This document shows positions 12,901 through 26,000 of a stretch of DNA of 64,000 nt, one piece after another. How positions within the stretch are numbered: the stretch's first letter is position 1; each line of letters begins with the position of its first letter. A program made the translations under genes and the position numbers. The notes beneath the pieces are model-generated. The model was not told the DNA's origin. It was given only the letters and a program-made list of their open reading frames with translations, and did not search any database. Source of the stretch: Drosophila pseudoobscura (lineage: Eukaryota; Arthropoda; Insecta; Diptera; Drosophilidae); the NCBI RefSeq assembly GCF_009870125.1, contig NC_046680.1, forward strand, positions 7,254,001 through 7,318,000. The letters are read 5' to 3'.

Positions 12901-14085
12901 AAGACATTACTCATAAGGCTCGGATATCATTTCAAATTTTCACAAAGTAAATCACGCAACTGCAAGTGATACGGGGCCCGATGGATGGCTGGAGTTGGGG
13001 TCCGAAACGTGCGATTTTCCAAGTGCATTTCAATGGGGCGTGACAGAAACATCCACAATGGGCCGAATGCTTATTCCGAGAGGGCTTACATGCCCAGATC
13101 ATATCATAGTTTACCCATATATTTGGGCATACATCACGCTACGCCGATTCTGTTCTGGCCATTAATCAATTATTGTTTGCCACTTTTCCTTTTGGCAAAT
13201 TGAAGGCACTTGCCGCGGATCGGATGGTTGTGGTTGTTTTTGTGGCTGTGTGATGTTGTTTCCGACACATTATGGCCTGGGCATAAAAGCATTCTAATGG
13301 AATGTCTATATGATTTATGGTTACCCTTGTTCTGTTTGATGTTGAATTAAAAGATATAGACGCACGAATATACACTGTACACCCCCATGATAAGATACAA
13401 GAAAATAGACACCGCAGGCACGTTCCGAAGACTCTTCCAGCTCTGATGTATCTATCTATGGCCGTGTGAGTCAGTTCTAATTTCGAATTGGCTAACATGA
13501 TTATAGTTTTCAGCTGTTTCCGCCGCCGAATGCGGAATCATCTTTTGTCACAGCTGTAATCGAGCTTGAATGCAGGCCCCCAAAACGACACTGATTGCAG
13601 GCCTGGCCGTGGCGTATACGTAATATCCATATCACACATACGGCGGGAGAGAGCAGCTGACCTACGCCTCAGATCTGTGCTTTGTCGTGCTGCTGTATCC
13701 ACGTATCTGTGGGTGGGTGGCTTACATTTGCCAGGTGCGGGAGATGCGCTTGATTGAATGCTTTCAGTCCCCCAACCAAACGAAACTAATCCAAACCCAA
13801 AAACAAACACCAACCCAGACCCAGACCCCCGGTACGGCAATGATCTTGTAATTCGTTAATTCGAAAATAAACGCTTTGACGCGCCCAAGTCCGATTGTAT
13901 ATTCGTTTTCGCATTGGGATGAATTTACTGTTTTAGTTTCAATCAAGAAAATAAACAAGTTAGCGCCGAAATCTATAAATGGAATGGGCCATAGGCAATG
14001 GTTCATGGGGGAGGCTAGGAAGTGACCTCTTTAATGGCTCCAGTTCCGATCGATCTATATACAAACGTTCTTCCTTTTGCAGAGC
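9926..14085 (+). other. Predicted 5' intron of the LRR gene
   Basis: About 4.2 kb without any supportable coding sequence. It contains simple repeats: a CCAG run at 10638-10659, a TAGCCG hexamer array at 11754-11787, and a CCAGCCT-type run near 12840-12885. It ends with the acceptor TTCCTTTTGCAG at 14071-14082. Confidence 0.45.
11754..11787. repeat. Hexamer microsatellite (TAGCCG)n
   Basis: About five and a half perfect tandem copies of TAGCCG, followed by the decayed TAGGGCTAGGG. It lies in the predicted 5' intron of the LRR gene. Confidence 0.9.
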
Positions 14086-15702
14086 ATGGAACTGCACTGG
14101 CTGCTGCCGCTGATCGTCTGCCTTTATAGTCTGAGGGCCCTGCCCCTGCCGGCTTCCGGATTCGTCATTCAGGATGAGCGGAAGTGCAAGTACGCGCGGA
14201 TCGAGAAGCTGCTGCGCATCCGCTGCTACGACATGGACCTCAAAGAGGTACCCCAGAACCTCAAGACCTCGGTGGAGGTGAGTAACAGTCTCTCGGGGGT
14301 CAATCGGACTGCGATCCGTAACTTAACTCGTCATCGGCATCGACCTCGCTTCGGTCCCCCGCCCATTTAGCCTCAATTGAGCTTAATTAAAGCATAAAGA
14401 AGTTGGGGCTGCACAAACATAACCATATTATACACATGCTTCTGCATATAGTATTTGTATCCATGGGAACATCCCTAGCTCCCGTTCCATCTAGATTCCC
14501 ATTCCGATTCCCATTCATAACTTTCGACTATGATTAAATGATTTGACAATTTGTGTAGGTTCTGGATCTATCGTACAATCGCATTAGAAAGCTGAAAAGT
14601 GGCTCGTTCCAGAGGTACACAGACATCAGGTTTCTGATGCTCTATGAGAATATGATCTTATCGGTGGAGCCGGGCACCTTCGAGCCGCTCACCTCGCTCC
14701 AGGTAACAACGCCATCCAATTAATCAGCGAAATGCCATTACCACCGATATCTCCTATTGATCTCAGGAAGTGGATCTCTCAAATAATGGACTCACTACGA
14801 TTCCCATGGAGCTGTTCACACTGCCCAAGCTGAGAAATCTTTATATAGACAGCAACGAACTGACACATCTGGGTCTGGAGACGCTGCAGAAGCCCATCAC
14901 TGCTCCCCTGGAGTATCTAAACGTGGCCAATTGTGAGCTGCAAGACCTCCCCGATCTGGGCGTACTGCCAAGTGAGTCAACCAGAGTCCCCCAATACAGC
15001 ATACGAAATAACAACCCAATTCTTCTCCCTGCAGAACTTTGGCAGCTCAACGCCTCCATGAATCCTTTGACCAACTTCCAAATCGACGGCCTGGCCAACT
15101 TGTGCCATCTGCGGGTCATAGATCTGGCCAAGACGCAGCTCAGTCCGTGCAGCTGCCAGCAAGTCACCAATCACATCATGATGCTCGGCGCCAATCCAAA
15201 GTTCGTCCCCGTTTGCATGGGTAAGGCGGTGCAGCTGCAGTCGCAGTCGCAGCTGCTAATTTTGGCACATGACCAACTTCTATTTCACATTTCCATTTCC
15301 ATTTTCAGAGGCTCTCAGCATAGACGCGTGTCCACTGCCCTACAATCGGACGATACACTCGGAGACATTCCGCAGTTGCCTGTCGACTGTGGACCTGGCC
15401 GTGTCGCGTAGCCTGTGGCTCTTTGCGGCCGGCTGCTTTGGCGGCGTCTGTTTTGTGCTACTGAGTGAGTAGATAGGGAAAGTCAATCGAGAGAGAATCT
15501 AATTCTAATGCCATCCTCTTCTTTCCGTACAGTTGTTATCTGGTGCGTGAGCAGGTGCCGCAAAAAACGGGCCAAGCGACGGATGAGCCAGGCCCAAAAG
15601 CGAAAGCCTTTCGTGATCTCGCCCAGAAATGCCACTAACCGTCAGCCGGAGGACGAGCCTCTTCACTGTGATACTGCCAAACCCAGCATAATAGTTCATT
15701 AG
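14086..15702 (+). CDS. Lapsyn: Leucine-rich-repeat single-pass membrane protein, probably Lapsyn
   Basis: Six exons in phase: 14086-14277, 14559-14702, 14767-14971, 15035-15220, 15309-15464 and 15533-15702, giving 350 residues. The order is a signal peptide (MELHWLLPLIVCLYSLRALP), a cysteine-containing N-terminal cap (RKCKYARIEKLLRIRCYDM), about six leucine-rich repeats (LDLSYNRI, VDLSNNGL, LYIDSNEL, LNVANCEL and so on) and a cysteine-rich C-terminal cap (CSCQQ...CPLPYNR...CLST). A transmembrane helix at about residues 277-301 is followed by a 49-residue basic cytoplasmic tail starting SRCRKKRAKRR. Size, topology and position beside tud fit Drosophila Lapsyn (CG15658), a synaptic, activity-regulated relative of netrin-G ligands. 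That assignment comes from memory of the family and local gene order, so another small LRR receptor is possible. Confidence 0.87.
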
Positions 15703-16032
15703 TTAGTTAGCTAGTTTTAGTGGCCAGTTATTTATTACACCTAGCCTTTAGGGTAGTTATAGGACCGTAGAAAACAGACTACTCCTCGAATTGCCATGAA
15801 ACGAAAAACCAAAAACCACCAAAACACACACATATCTAAGAAAAGTGCCTTGCTCAAATGCCACCAAAGTAGTTTTTAGATATTATTAATAACATAGAAC
15901 ATTTAAGATTTCAAAAGAAACGACTTTTTGTAACAAGCGATAAAACAAATTTAAATAACCAGGGCTGCAAAAGTATTTTTCTGAACGAACGTAGCGCCAC
16001 CTGGCGTATTTTTGTTGCAACTAGATTCAACG

Positions 16033-16460
16033 AAACAGTGCTGGTAAGTGCCGTTTGATTTATTTATTTAATTAAGAATTAACTGCTAACTAAGGGTTAA
16101 TATATTAACAATAAAGAGAAATATAGGAGGTTATAATAATTATTACACAGAACTCTAAAGGGTTCATGCTGAGGTAAGAATGACCTATATAAGGCTAAGC
16201 ACAGTGAGCGGGTCTGAAAGGAACACAAAAATCAATCTGTCCCAGAGCAATATTTACTCCAATAACAGATATACCAAGACGTACAGCGTTTTAGCGACAT
16301 ACGGGTCGTCAAAAATAAAGACTATTTGAACACCAGACAGACACCAGATGCGGATGATTCCACTGTTTGTAGGTGTTTGTTCGGGATTTTCCGCTCATCA
16401 GCTGTTTTCGATTTTAAAAGTGCGCGCTCACATGTGCGCACAAAACAGTGCTGGTAAGTG
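16033..16460. repeat. Segment bounded by 18-bp direct repeats, possible solo LTR
   Basis: AAACAGTGCTGGTAAGTG occurs perfectly at 16033-16050 and 16443-16460, exactly 410 bp apart. Between them lie a TATA-like CTATATAAGG near 16182-16192 and an AATAAA near 16312, a spacing seen in the U3-R part of LTRs. An alternative is a duplicated promoter: the reverse complement ACCAGCACTGTT fits the fly core-promoter motif 7 (KNNCAKCNCTRNY). No coding or tRNA-primer site is seen, so the transposon reading is weak. Confidence 0.35.
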
Positions 16461-16865
16461 TTGAATTCCCATCAGCTCTTAGCTGAGCACCAAGCGTGAT
16501 TTTCTTTTGCTGTGGTATTCGCACATATTCGCTCTCTCTTCTCCTCCAGCCGCTCTAGAAATATATAGCCGGCGTGTCACAGCCAAGAGCCAAAGAACAA
16601 GCAGAAATGAAATCCAAGCGAGTGTAATGCTAAATAAATTTTCTCTTGGCGCCTTCCTCTTCAACTGGCGGCGAACGCACCCTCCCTCTTCTCATGCTCG
16701 CACACACACACACACACTTTTGCAAACAGATCTCCCGCCGGCTTTTGCGGTTGCCTTCTGCCTGCCGTCGGCTGCGTCCCCGTTTTCATCACTACATAGC
16801 ATTTATTGCCCACCGCAGCGCCACGGCCGTTTCATTCTCTCGCCATCGCTCGCCCCAAACGGAAC
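16395..16865 (+). promoter_or_regulatory. Candidate glycogenin promoter region
   Basis: ATCAGCTGTT near 16397 matches the Drosophila core-promoter E-box motif AWCAGCTGWT, and a motif-7-like element (minus orientation) follows at 16445-16456. Further down, TCATTC with its A at 16834 matches the Inr TCAKTY, and GGAAC at +28 matches four of five DPE positions. I cannot choose between a dispersed start near 16450 and a focused start at 16834. Confidence 0.35.
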
Positions 16866-17020
16866 GCAAACGCTCCCCCTAGTTCGACTCTGACTCGCTC
16901 TCGGCCGCCGTGTGAAAGCTTAACGGGCACGCCCCACCCACCCCCGTACAGAAGTAAAAAGGACTCGCCGCCGCGTGTGCTTTAATTTAACGAATTTAAA
17001 CAAAAAGAAAACCTAACAAA

Positions 17021-20000
17021 ATGAGCCGTAAGTTTCAAAATGCACTACTCCCCCGCAACCGTTGATTCGGACGCAGAGTGCAGCAGCCACCAGCAAAAGG
17101 CAAATGCGAATAAAGAAAAGAAAAAGTGTGTGTGTGTGTGTGTGTGTTTATATGCATGGCATGGCAGTAGCTCCAACTCAAACGCCAACTTCAGAAGGAA
17201 CCTGCCCCAAGTGGATGCTCCTTGCTCTTTCCTGCACTTGTTTTTATTAATTCCACAAACTACCGTTAAGCCTCGCCCGCTGCAACTCTCAAGTTTCATA
17301 ACATTTCGCTTGGAAGAATTCGATTTAGCTAAGAATTTTAGTTTTGAAAACTTTGTCACTTTTGTGCGTGCGTTCCTTTTAAACATGATCTGCTGGGCTC
17401 TGAGCCGGTGTGTTGATGAGCTCTGAAGTCGTCAGTCACGTCACTCACATGCAAATGGATCCAAACACTTGTGGAGGCGAGGCTCCACCAAAAGTTTGTT
17501 TTGTTGTTTGAGCCGACATAACACATAACACAAACGGAGGATGTCGAAAATCCTTATTTTATTGATAAAATGATATAATTGATGGATGTAAATATTAGAG
17601 ATTAGAGTGGCAAAAAGTCGATAGCAAAAACGTGCAACGAGATCGATAACGAGTCTTTTTTTGTTTTGTTTTCATTTTTTTCTTCCACCGCATTCGCGAA
17701 TTCGCACACACACGTAACTTCACTTTACATTCACATTTACTTTACTTTACATTTTACATACATACACGTCAGTTTGCGACATGACCTTAATTTGACCCCG
17801 CGTTGCAACAAGCCAAAATGACCTTGATTTGACCTGCGTCTTAATTAAATTTTTTTAATTTAATCAAACCAATATCACATATTCTTATAAAACACGCTTT
17901 GTTTATACTTTTTTGGACAACAAACAAGATAGCATTGTCAGCATACATTTTACTCGAATTACGCTAGATTTTTTAAAATTATTATTAATTAATTAATTAA
18001 TTATAAATTAATATATTTGATCGATTAATGCTAGCCACCTTGTCTTGCTCAGACTCGTTGTATATTTTCATATTCTTTCCAATATTTTTTAGAAGTGGTC
18101 TGTATAGAATTCCTGATCTGATCCGTTTGATATCAAATCGCAATTTTTTCACAGTTTTTTACATAACTGCTGACAACTGATAAGCGTTATGTTATGGCAG
18201 GCAGGGGAAGGTAGAAACCACCTCCAAGAGTGAGAGAGAGAGAGAGGAAGAGAAGGAGAGACCAAAAGAGAGAAGCGCTTGACAGTTATGCTTTGAGCTG
18301 CTTCTGCTAATCGCTGAAGGAGAGGGGATGGGGTGCTAAGGGGATTTGTTGTGACTTGATTGTCGCCGCATATTGATTTTTTGTTGCTCCACTTTTAGCT
18401 CTGCTTTCTGCTCTCTGACCCAGTAGCGCCGGGCAGCATCAAATCAGCTTTATCAGCGTAATTTCCGCATCTCTCACATCCCAAATCCAAATCAAAATCC
18501 CATTGAGATTCGCCTTGGCATGTTTGAAGATGCACTAAACACACTATATATGCACATGATCCTATACGTCTATATATATTCATTTCATAGATGTTTTTCT
18601 ATTTATACCGCTACTACACATATATATCGCTCGGAATTATGGCTGGCGACAGGCGCTAACAAGTTTTGTTCGCTCGAAAATATCTATATGTATGTATGTA
18701 ATTCTCGAAAAATCTTTTCACACGAAAATGAAAAATTCCTTGTTTCGGACCAAAAGACGCCCACTATATATTCCACAAATTTCCACGATCCATAAAATCT
18801 GCATGAGTTTATGCCCGCATTAATCATCGGCCTCTGCAGCTGTGTGTGTCTGGGTTTTTGCCCATGGGGGACTTAATAGGGATCTCCAGCAGAAGCAGCC
18901 ACGCCACCGCTGAGGTGCCTGTACCACTGCATCGCTACCAGCAGATGCCGCAGGGGCTGAAGATGACTATGAGGCTGTTGTTGTCGCGCTACAATTTCAT
19001 TTCATTTCACATTTACCCGGCTATTTTTAGTGGTCTGTCTGCTCTTTCGGCACCGGCGCACACACAGATACATTCGCCGTCTAGCAGATACACACCGCAT
19101 CCATGTGTTCCCGCAGAACTTGTTTCTCGCCTTGCACTCGCCAATTTGTGCGTTGGTGTCGCCTCGCCGGTCGCCCATCCCTCATTCCCCCACTGCACCC
19201 CATGTGGCATATCTGAGTATTGGCAAACGGGTTTCGGGGCTGGGATGTGTGGGCATGGGAATGGGCGGAGCAGGTCTGGGCCACTCAAGGCCTCGGGTCT
19301 GTCATTCACATAATTTCCGACACCATTCATGGATGAGATGAGCCTTTCCCCAATCTGATAGATGATAGCCCCCATCGTGCCCCAATGAGCACTCGCTCAA
19401 CCTAGACCTAGACTCAGAAGGCGACCCCTTCACGCTCTCGCTTTTGACGGGTCGTTTATCAGCTTTATTGTGCTACTGTCATACGTACTACCGCGCATGA
19501 TAAAAGAGCGCAGACACTCGCAGAGTCTGTTGGAAGAGAGAGCGAGCTTCCGGCAAGAGCGAAGCTTAAGCTTTCTACACTGGAAACAATTTGAAGGATT
19601 TTCCCGCAATTAGCTGTCAAAGAACGTGCTAATTTATATACGAGTATTTCTAAGTTTACGTTTAAGCATATTTTTAAGGAAAGTGTCGCGTCGCCATTCC
19701 GTTTGACAGGTTTCAACATTCTCAACAGTTGTGGAGGTCTAAATTTAGACCAAGTGTTGTTTATTTTATTTTATCTAAATCGCCCGTTTTATGGGGCGGA
19801 GTGAAATTCCTCTTGATCGTTTTCTCTTATTGTCTTGTGAATCTTTTTTGTCATTGTGGTTTTTTTTCGTATCTGGTCACATCCGGTAAGTCAGAAGTTA
19901 TTAAAAACCATTCTCGTTTCGGCCCAGAGTAAATGATTTCATTTTTATTTTAGGCACTACGAATCATGAGAAAAGAAAGCATAAGCTCCACACTTATACA

Positions 20001-23000
20001 CATACACACACCGCATACACACAGACACACACGCACACACAAGCAAACACATAAGTTGTATATAGAAGAAGATATAGATGGAGGGCCAGGCAGAAACCAC
20101 GATCGAACCTCATCTCCAGCTGCTGCTCAAAAGCAAACGAATGCACTGTTATCCAACCGTATCCGTATCCGCATCTGCATCCTCATCCGTGTCCGCATCC
20201 GTACCCGTACCCGTACGGATGTGTGTCCGTAGCAGCGAGAAGGTAGTTTTTGTAATCCATCCACTTTTTGTACTCCACGCTTTCACCGCTCCTTTCTAGT
20301 GCGCTTCTAAATCCAATGAATACAGAACTCTCTAATCTAATCTGACACTTAACCCCACTAAAGTTAGTCCAACCAAATGTACAAAGATTATATATACTAC
20401 ATCACTGATATATCTACAAGTTATCTCTGATTTTGTAGCACTTGATACCAAACAATAATGTTCGAAATTCAACTTGTCAATAATCAAAATTGGAAATAAA
20501 ACTATAATTAATTTGTATCTCTATTTTAACTCTAATGAATTTTTAATTTTCAACACAACAAGAATGCATGGATTAATTGCCATTAATTTTAACACCATTT
20601 CTGGGGGGTAACCAGGAGAAATGGAAGGTACTCCAGGAGAACAAGAAGTTGGGGAATGAATAATCCTTAACTAACCAAACCGGAAGAGATCAACTAGTTG
20701 ATCAACCCCACAAACCCACAGATTTGTAAAAATATACCGAAAATCTAACCGTAGAAACTAATTCCACAACAAGTGAGGAAGGGAATATACATATGTATCT
20801 AGGAAACCGCATATTCGCCAGCGCCCCACACTGATGTACATCTCGGAGATAAATTATCATATATTATATTCTATCTATAGCTTTCGCCCAACTAAACGCC
20901 AACTACGCAAAATTCTAATTGCTCGTCCAACGTTGCTGTTGCCGATGCCGATGCGCCTGAAATATGTTCTGCTCGATTTTGGCCAATTCTTTATGATTTG
21001 TTCTATAGGTCTTTGCTTTTTATTTTGCGCTTTACAGTTGTTGCTTCTCTAACAAAAGCAAATGAAAATTCGCTGCATGTGGATGCCGCGTGCCCCGCCC
21101 ACTGCTGACGCAGATTGGGATTCGCACACGTCCGCAGATACCATACATATCTATCTGAATGGGATCTCTGTGCTTTTCCATATGGCAAAAGAATGCTTAT
21201 TTATTTATAGTCTATACCGTGAATGCTCTCCGTTGTTTAATTTGCCGAACCCGAAATATGCAAACCGCTAAAAAGTGAAGCTGCTGCTCTGAAACGTGCC
21301 TTGTAACTGCAATCGTGGCAATATTTACACATGTATCTCCCTCCAAGCCGGCTATCTGTATCTAAAACATTTCCATTCGATTCGTCCCTCTCCTCCACAG
21401 AGTTCGCTTGGGTGACGCTGACGACAAATGACACGTACTCCCTGGGTGCCCTGGTGCTGGCCCACTCCCTGAAGCGGGCCGGGACCGCCCACCAGCTGGC
21501 CGTGCTGGTGACGCCCACCGTGTCGGAGGCGATGCGCGACAGACTTAAGGACGTGTACAATGTTGTACAAGAGGTGAATGTGCTGGACTCACAGGATGCG
21601 GCGAACTTGGCCCTGCTCTCCCGCCCGGAACTGGGCGTGACGTTCACAAAGCTGCACTGCTGGCGTCTGGTGCAGTTCGAGAAGTGCGTCTTCCTCGATG
21701 CAGATACCTTGGTAAGATCCACTGTCTACTCCTAGTGCAGCACTCCTTAACAGTCTCCTCTTCGCTGAAGGTCCTGCAAAATGTCGATGAGCTCTTCGAG
21801 CGCGAGGAACTCTCGGCTGCTCCGGATGTCAGCTGGCCCGATTGCTTCAACTCCGGCGTGTTCGTGTTCAGACCCAGCCTGGATACCTTCGGCAAGATCA
21901 CAGAGTTCGCCATAAAGAACGGCAGCTTCGACGGCGGTGACCAGGGCCTGCTGAATCAGTTCTTCGCGGACTGGGCGACGGCGGACATCAAGAAGCATTT
22001 GCCATTCGTCTACAATGTGACGGCCTATGCCTCCTACTGCTATCTGCCCGCCTTCAAACAGTAAGTCGACCATCTCAAACCCCTCCCCTGGGACTAGTGG
22101 CTAATCCTTCGCCGTTCCTCCTTGCAGGTTCAGAGATAAGATTAAGATTTTGCATTTCGCCGGCAAGCTGAAGCCCTGGCTGATCCAGTTCAACTCTGAG
22201 ACGAAGACGGCCGCCGTGTCCTCGGACTATGCCCACGCACAGGACCTTATCCAGCTCTGGTGGAACATCTTCTGTGATACTGTGATCCAGTCCCTGTCCA
22301 GCGAAATGGTAAGCGATCTCTATGGACTCTCTTTATCTGGATACTCCCCGCCGCGCTCGTTCGATTTCCAGCTTCCTTGCTCCGACTCTACGTATCTTAT
22401 CTCTTGTTTGAAATGTATCAAATGATAACTAAAACCCAAAGCTAACACCAGAATTTGTATTGTTCTAACCCAATGTATTGCCCCTACCCCACTTTGCTTC
22501 GTATCTCAATCCGCTAACCGCAAGAAAACGCAAGGAACTGTTGCTAGTGATAAGCCCGAAGCAGCCCAAGCAGTCCAAGGGTTCAATCCAGAGGTAAGAA
22601 GATCTGTAATAGCCGATGGCACTCCTCACCCACAAGATTCGTAGATCTGTAGAGCCCCCAAAGAGCACCAATCCAAGTGTAAATATCAATTATCTCTTTA
22701 TTTACTTTGCCAATATTTATTTATTGATACATCTCTATCTATTCACGAAGCATAGCATTGTAAATAACCCGCCAAATATTTCTCAGATTCGATCTATTAT
22801 TTGCTATTTCTTGCCGATAGCTGACCTCGTTTTCCTCTCTATATCATCTCTCGTTCCTCCTTTGTTCCACTTTAAAGACCTGTTTTACATACATATGTAT
22901 GTCTTTTCTTCGGTTTGGGGTTTACTTTCGGTTTTCGATTTTCGGTTTTCTGTTGATTTTCATTCAATTAGCAGCCACGCCCCATAGTAACCTCTTTTTC

Positions 23001-26000
23001 AGACCGACAGACAGACTCGCGAATTGGATTTCTTTTCACATATTGCATAGATTTTTTTTTGTAATATTTGTCCCACTGTTCTATCTCTCTGTGTGTGAGT
23101 GTGTGTGTGTGTGTGTCATTGTCTTAGTGTGCTCTTTTCGTTTCTGTTTTTCTAATTTGCATCAATTTGGCCGAAAGCCAGGGAAATGTTTCGGACTACG
23201 CCATCGATAGATGGAAATGATTCAGGGATGGGTGGGTGCTGTGCTGGTGTCGTGTCGTGTTTGGGGATGTGGGTGCCAGAAATCTCTCTTGAATCATTCC
23301 AGATCCTCCTATATCCCATCCACACACACCCACACACACCACACACAAGCATACACACGCACACAGTTTTACTTGTTGTTTTCCTTTCACTCTTTTTTTT
23401 CCCTTGTGTCTGTGTCTGTTTCTGTGTATTTCCCTTGTGTTTGTTTCCTTTATTTTTGCAAATTGATTACTTTTCATTTACTTTTATTTTCCAACTCTTA
23501 CTTTCCTATGTTTTGCGCATTCTGTAAATTCTGTAAATTGCCATAAATAATACCCGGATCGCTATACTCTATAAACCCGTATCGTATCTCTAACATCGCA
23601 TTCGCCAGTGCCTCTGCTTAAACCTAAGGCACTTGCAAGGCCGCTCCGAGGCGGACCACCGGCCATCGGATGGGCAGCACGAATACTACCAGCAGCAGCA
23701 GCAGCTGCACCACCTGTTGCACGTCCGCGAGTTCCGCGATCCTTGGGCAGATTACTACGAGAATCTGGAGCGGAGGCAAGAGAGCCCAGAGCCGGAGCAT
23801 GAGAGTCACCATAGCGACCATGAGCAGGACAATGAGCATGCAAACGATGACGAGTGGACAGCCCCCGACGCATGCCCACAACCACAACCACAACCACCGT
23901 CACCACCCACCACTCCTACTCCTACACCCACTGCCAGCACTGCCTTTGGCAATGAAAATGCCAAACCGAATGGCTATGCAACTGCCGAGAAGCTCACGTC
24001 CAAGGATGTGAATTCCAATGAACTGAACGCACACCCAATCCCACCAGAACATGCCAAGCCCTCGCCCACTGCCACTGCCACAGCCACAGCCACAACCACT
24101 GCCACGCCCTCGCCTCATCATTCCGCGCGTAGTCAGAGAGTAAGAAAGAGTTCGAAAAAAGAGCAGCCAGAAGTCGCAGCCGGAGTGCAGCCTGAGGTAA
24201 AGGCAATCAATCTCTCTGGCCTCTGACCCGAACCCGAACCCGCACCCGCACCCGCACCTGAACACCCTCCAAACACCAACCACCAACCTCCAGACCCCTG
24301 CATTGGATAGTGGTGTCCTAGTGCCTGTCCTAGTGCTAGTGCTAGTGATAGTGATAATGTAATCTCATGGTTTCGTGCTGACCAGTCACTGTTTTGCATA
24401 CGAATTGTCATTGTCATTGTCATTGTCCTGCGTCCTTTTCCCACCGTCCTCTGTCCATTGTTAGCTATTGAATGGTTCATGTGGTGGCTGTCCTCCGCCT
24501 GGGGAGGAGTGCATCTGTTGATTTATTAGTTTGCACTCGCCCGGTTGAACATGAACAGCAATTCATACGGCCGCCATCGTCATCATCATCAGTAGAAGGA
24601 GTAGAAGCCATCTCATCCTTGTGTTGCATGCCATTTCCAGCTCTCTCCCTCTCGTATCGCCTCCATTCCGCATAGTAATCTACCACAAGGTCGCCCGGAC
24701 ATGAGTTGCAACCGTAAGCAGCAGCAGCAGAAACAGAAACAGCAGCAGCAGGAGCCGCACCCGCATTGCATCATGATTTATGCCTCGAGTAGCATTCTGT
24801 TGTCATATTAATCATACGTCCTGTGTACCGTAGCGTGTCCCCAACTAACATTTCAATGTTGTCGCCTGGCTAATAAATGTTTAATTTGTAACCGCACACA
24901 ATGCATGTATGCCCCAGCACTCCAGCAACCCCCACCCCTTGAACACCTACCCACCCAACCGAAAATAGTTCTAGAGCCCCCACTCACCTTCCATTGCCTA
25001 CTTTCAGGCTGGTCTGGCTGGAGCCCTGTCGCAGCTGCAGATCGGTGTGCAGCGTACGCCCGAACAGGAGGCCTACGAGAGTCTGATGCGGCGCCAGTGC
25101 TGGGAGTCGGGACAGATCGACTACTCGGGCGCCGACTCGTTCGACAACATCTGGAAGAAGATCTCGCAGACGCTGGACAAGAAGCCCGAGCCGGAGACCG
25201 ACCAAACCGGTAGTTCATCATAGACACAACACAATAAAATAGAATCGAACCTACACGTAGAACAGAACAGAACAAAACACAGCAGAAGAAACGCATAAAC
25301 CGTTCGTTTTTCGTCGTTTTGTTGCCACTTTTTTGTTACGCACACAATCAAACAACACACACAGAGATACCCCTCACCACACACACTTAAAGAGAGGCAG
25401 CGACAGCGGCAGAGTGCTGTCAATTTCAAGGACCAAAACTCTAATTGAAATTTAAGGTTTCATGAGCATGCTGAAGCGCCCTTCTGTGCCAAAAATGTTG
25501 TCGAGCGAATACTTCCGAGTGTCATAAATGCAATTTTTATTTGCTCCCCACCAACACACACACACACACCCACAACCACTCAAACACGGTCCTCGTGGCA
25601 GCAGGCAGGCCATCTTGTTAGGGAAAGTGAGGCGGAAAAAATGAAAAATACGCACAGAAATTTTAATTAAGTTTTCAAATTAAACTTTTTTCACTCACTC
25701 GTGTGGCTGCTGCTCTCGACAGCAGCCATGTGGCACTTGGCACAGTTGCCACCTCTCTGCATCAGCTCTCACACATACACATAAACACGCCCACAAAACT
25801 TGGCCCCGCCACAAACTTTTACACTTCATTGTATTTTAATTGAAAATGTTGTACTTTTGCCAGTACTCGCACTCGTACACGTACTCGTACTCGTACTCGT
25901 ACGTGTGTTTACCGATTTATGGCGATGACTGTTCATCTGCATCCACAAATTCATTGGAGCATAAATACCCTCTCCAGCAGCCCTCTCCCACTCCACGTGT

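Larger units (their letters stand above)
15703..17020 (+). other. 3' UTR of the LRR gene, intergenic spacer and glycogenin 5' region
   Basis: AATAAA occurs at 16110-16115 and again near 16312. The first 300 bases are the likely 3' UTR. From 15960 to 16460 there are housekeeping-type core-promoter motifs and an 18-bp direct repeat. From 16500 to 17020 the DNA is CT/CA-rich, with dense TCTC and CACA runs, as is common in fly 5' leaders. It ends in AACAAAATG, a good translation-start context for glycogenin. Confidence 0.5.

Noticed and set aside
24061..24120. CCACAGCCACTGCC-type repeat as an isolated microsatellite
   Set aside because: It lies in frame inside the glycogenin cassette exon and encodes a Thr/Ala run.
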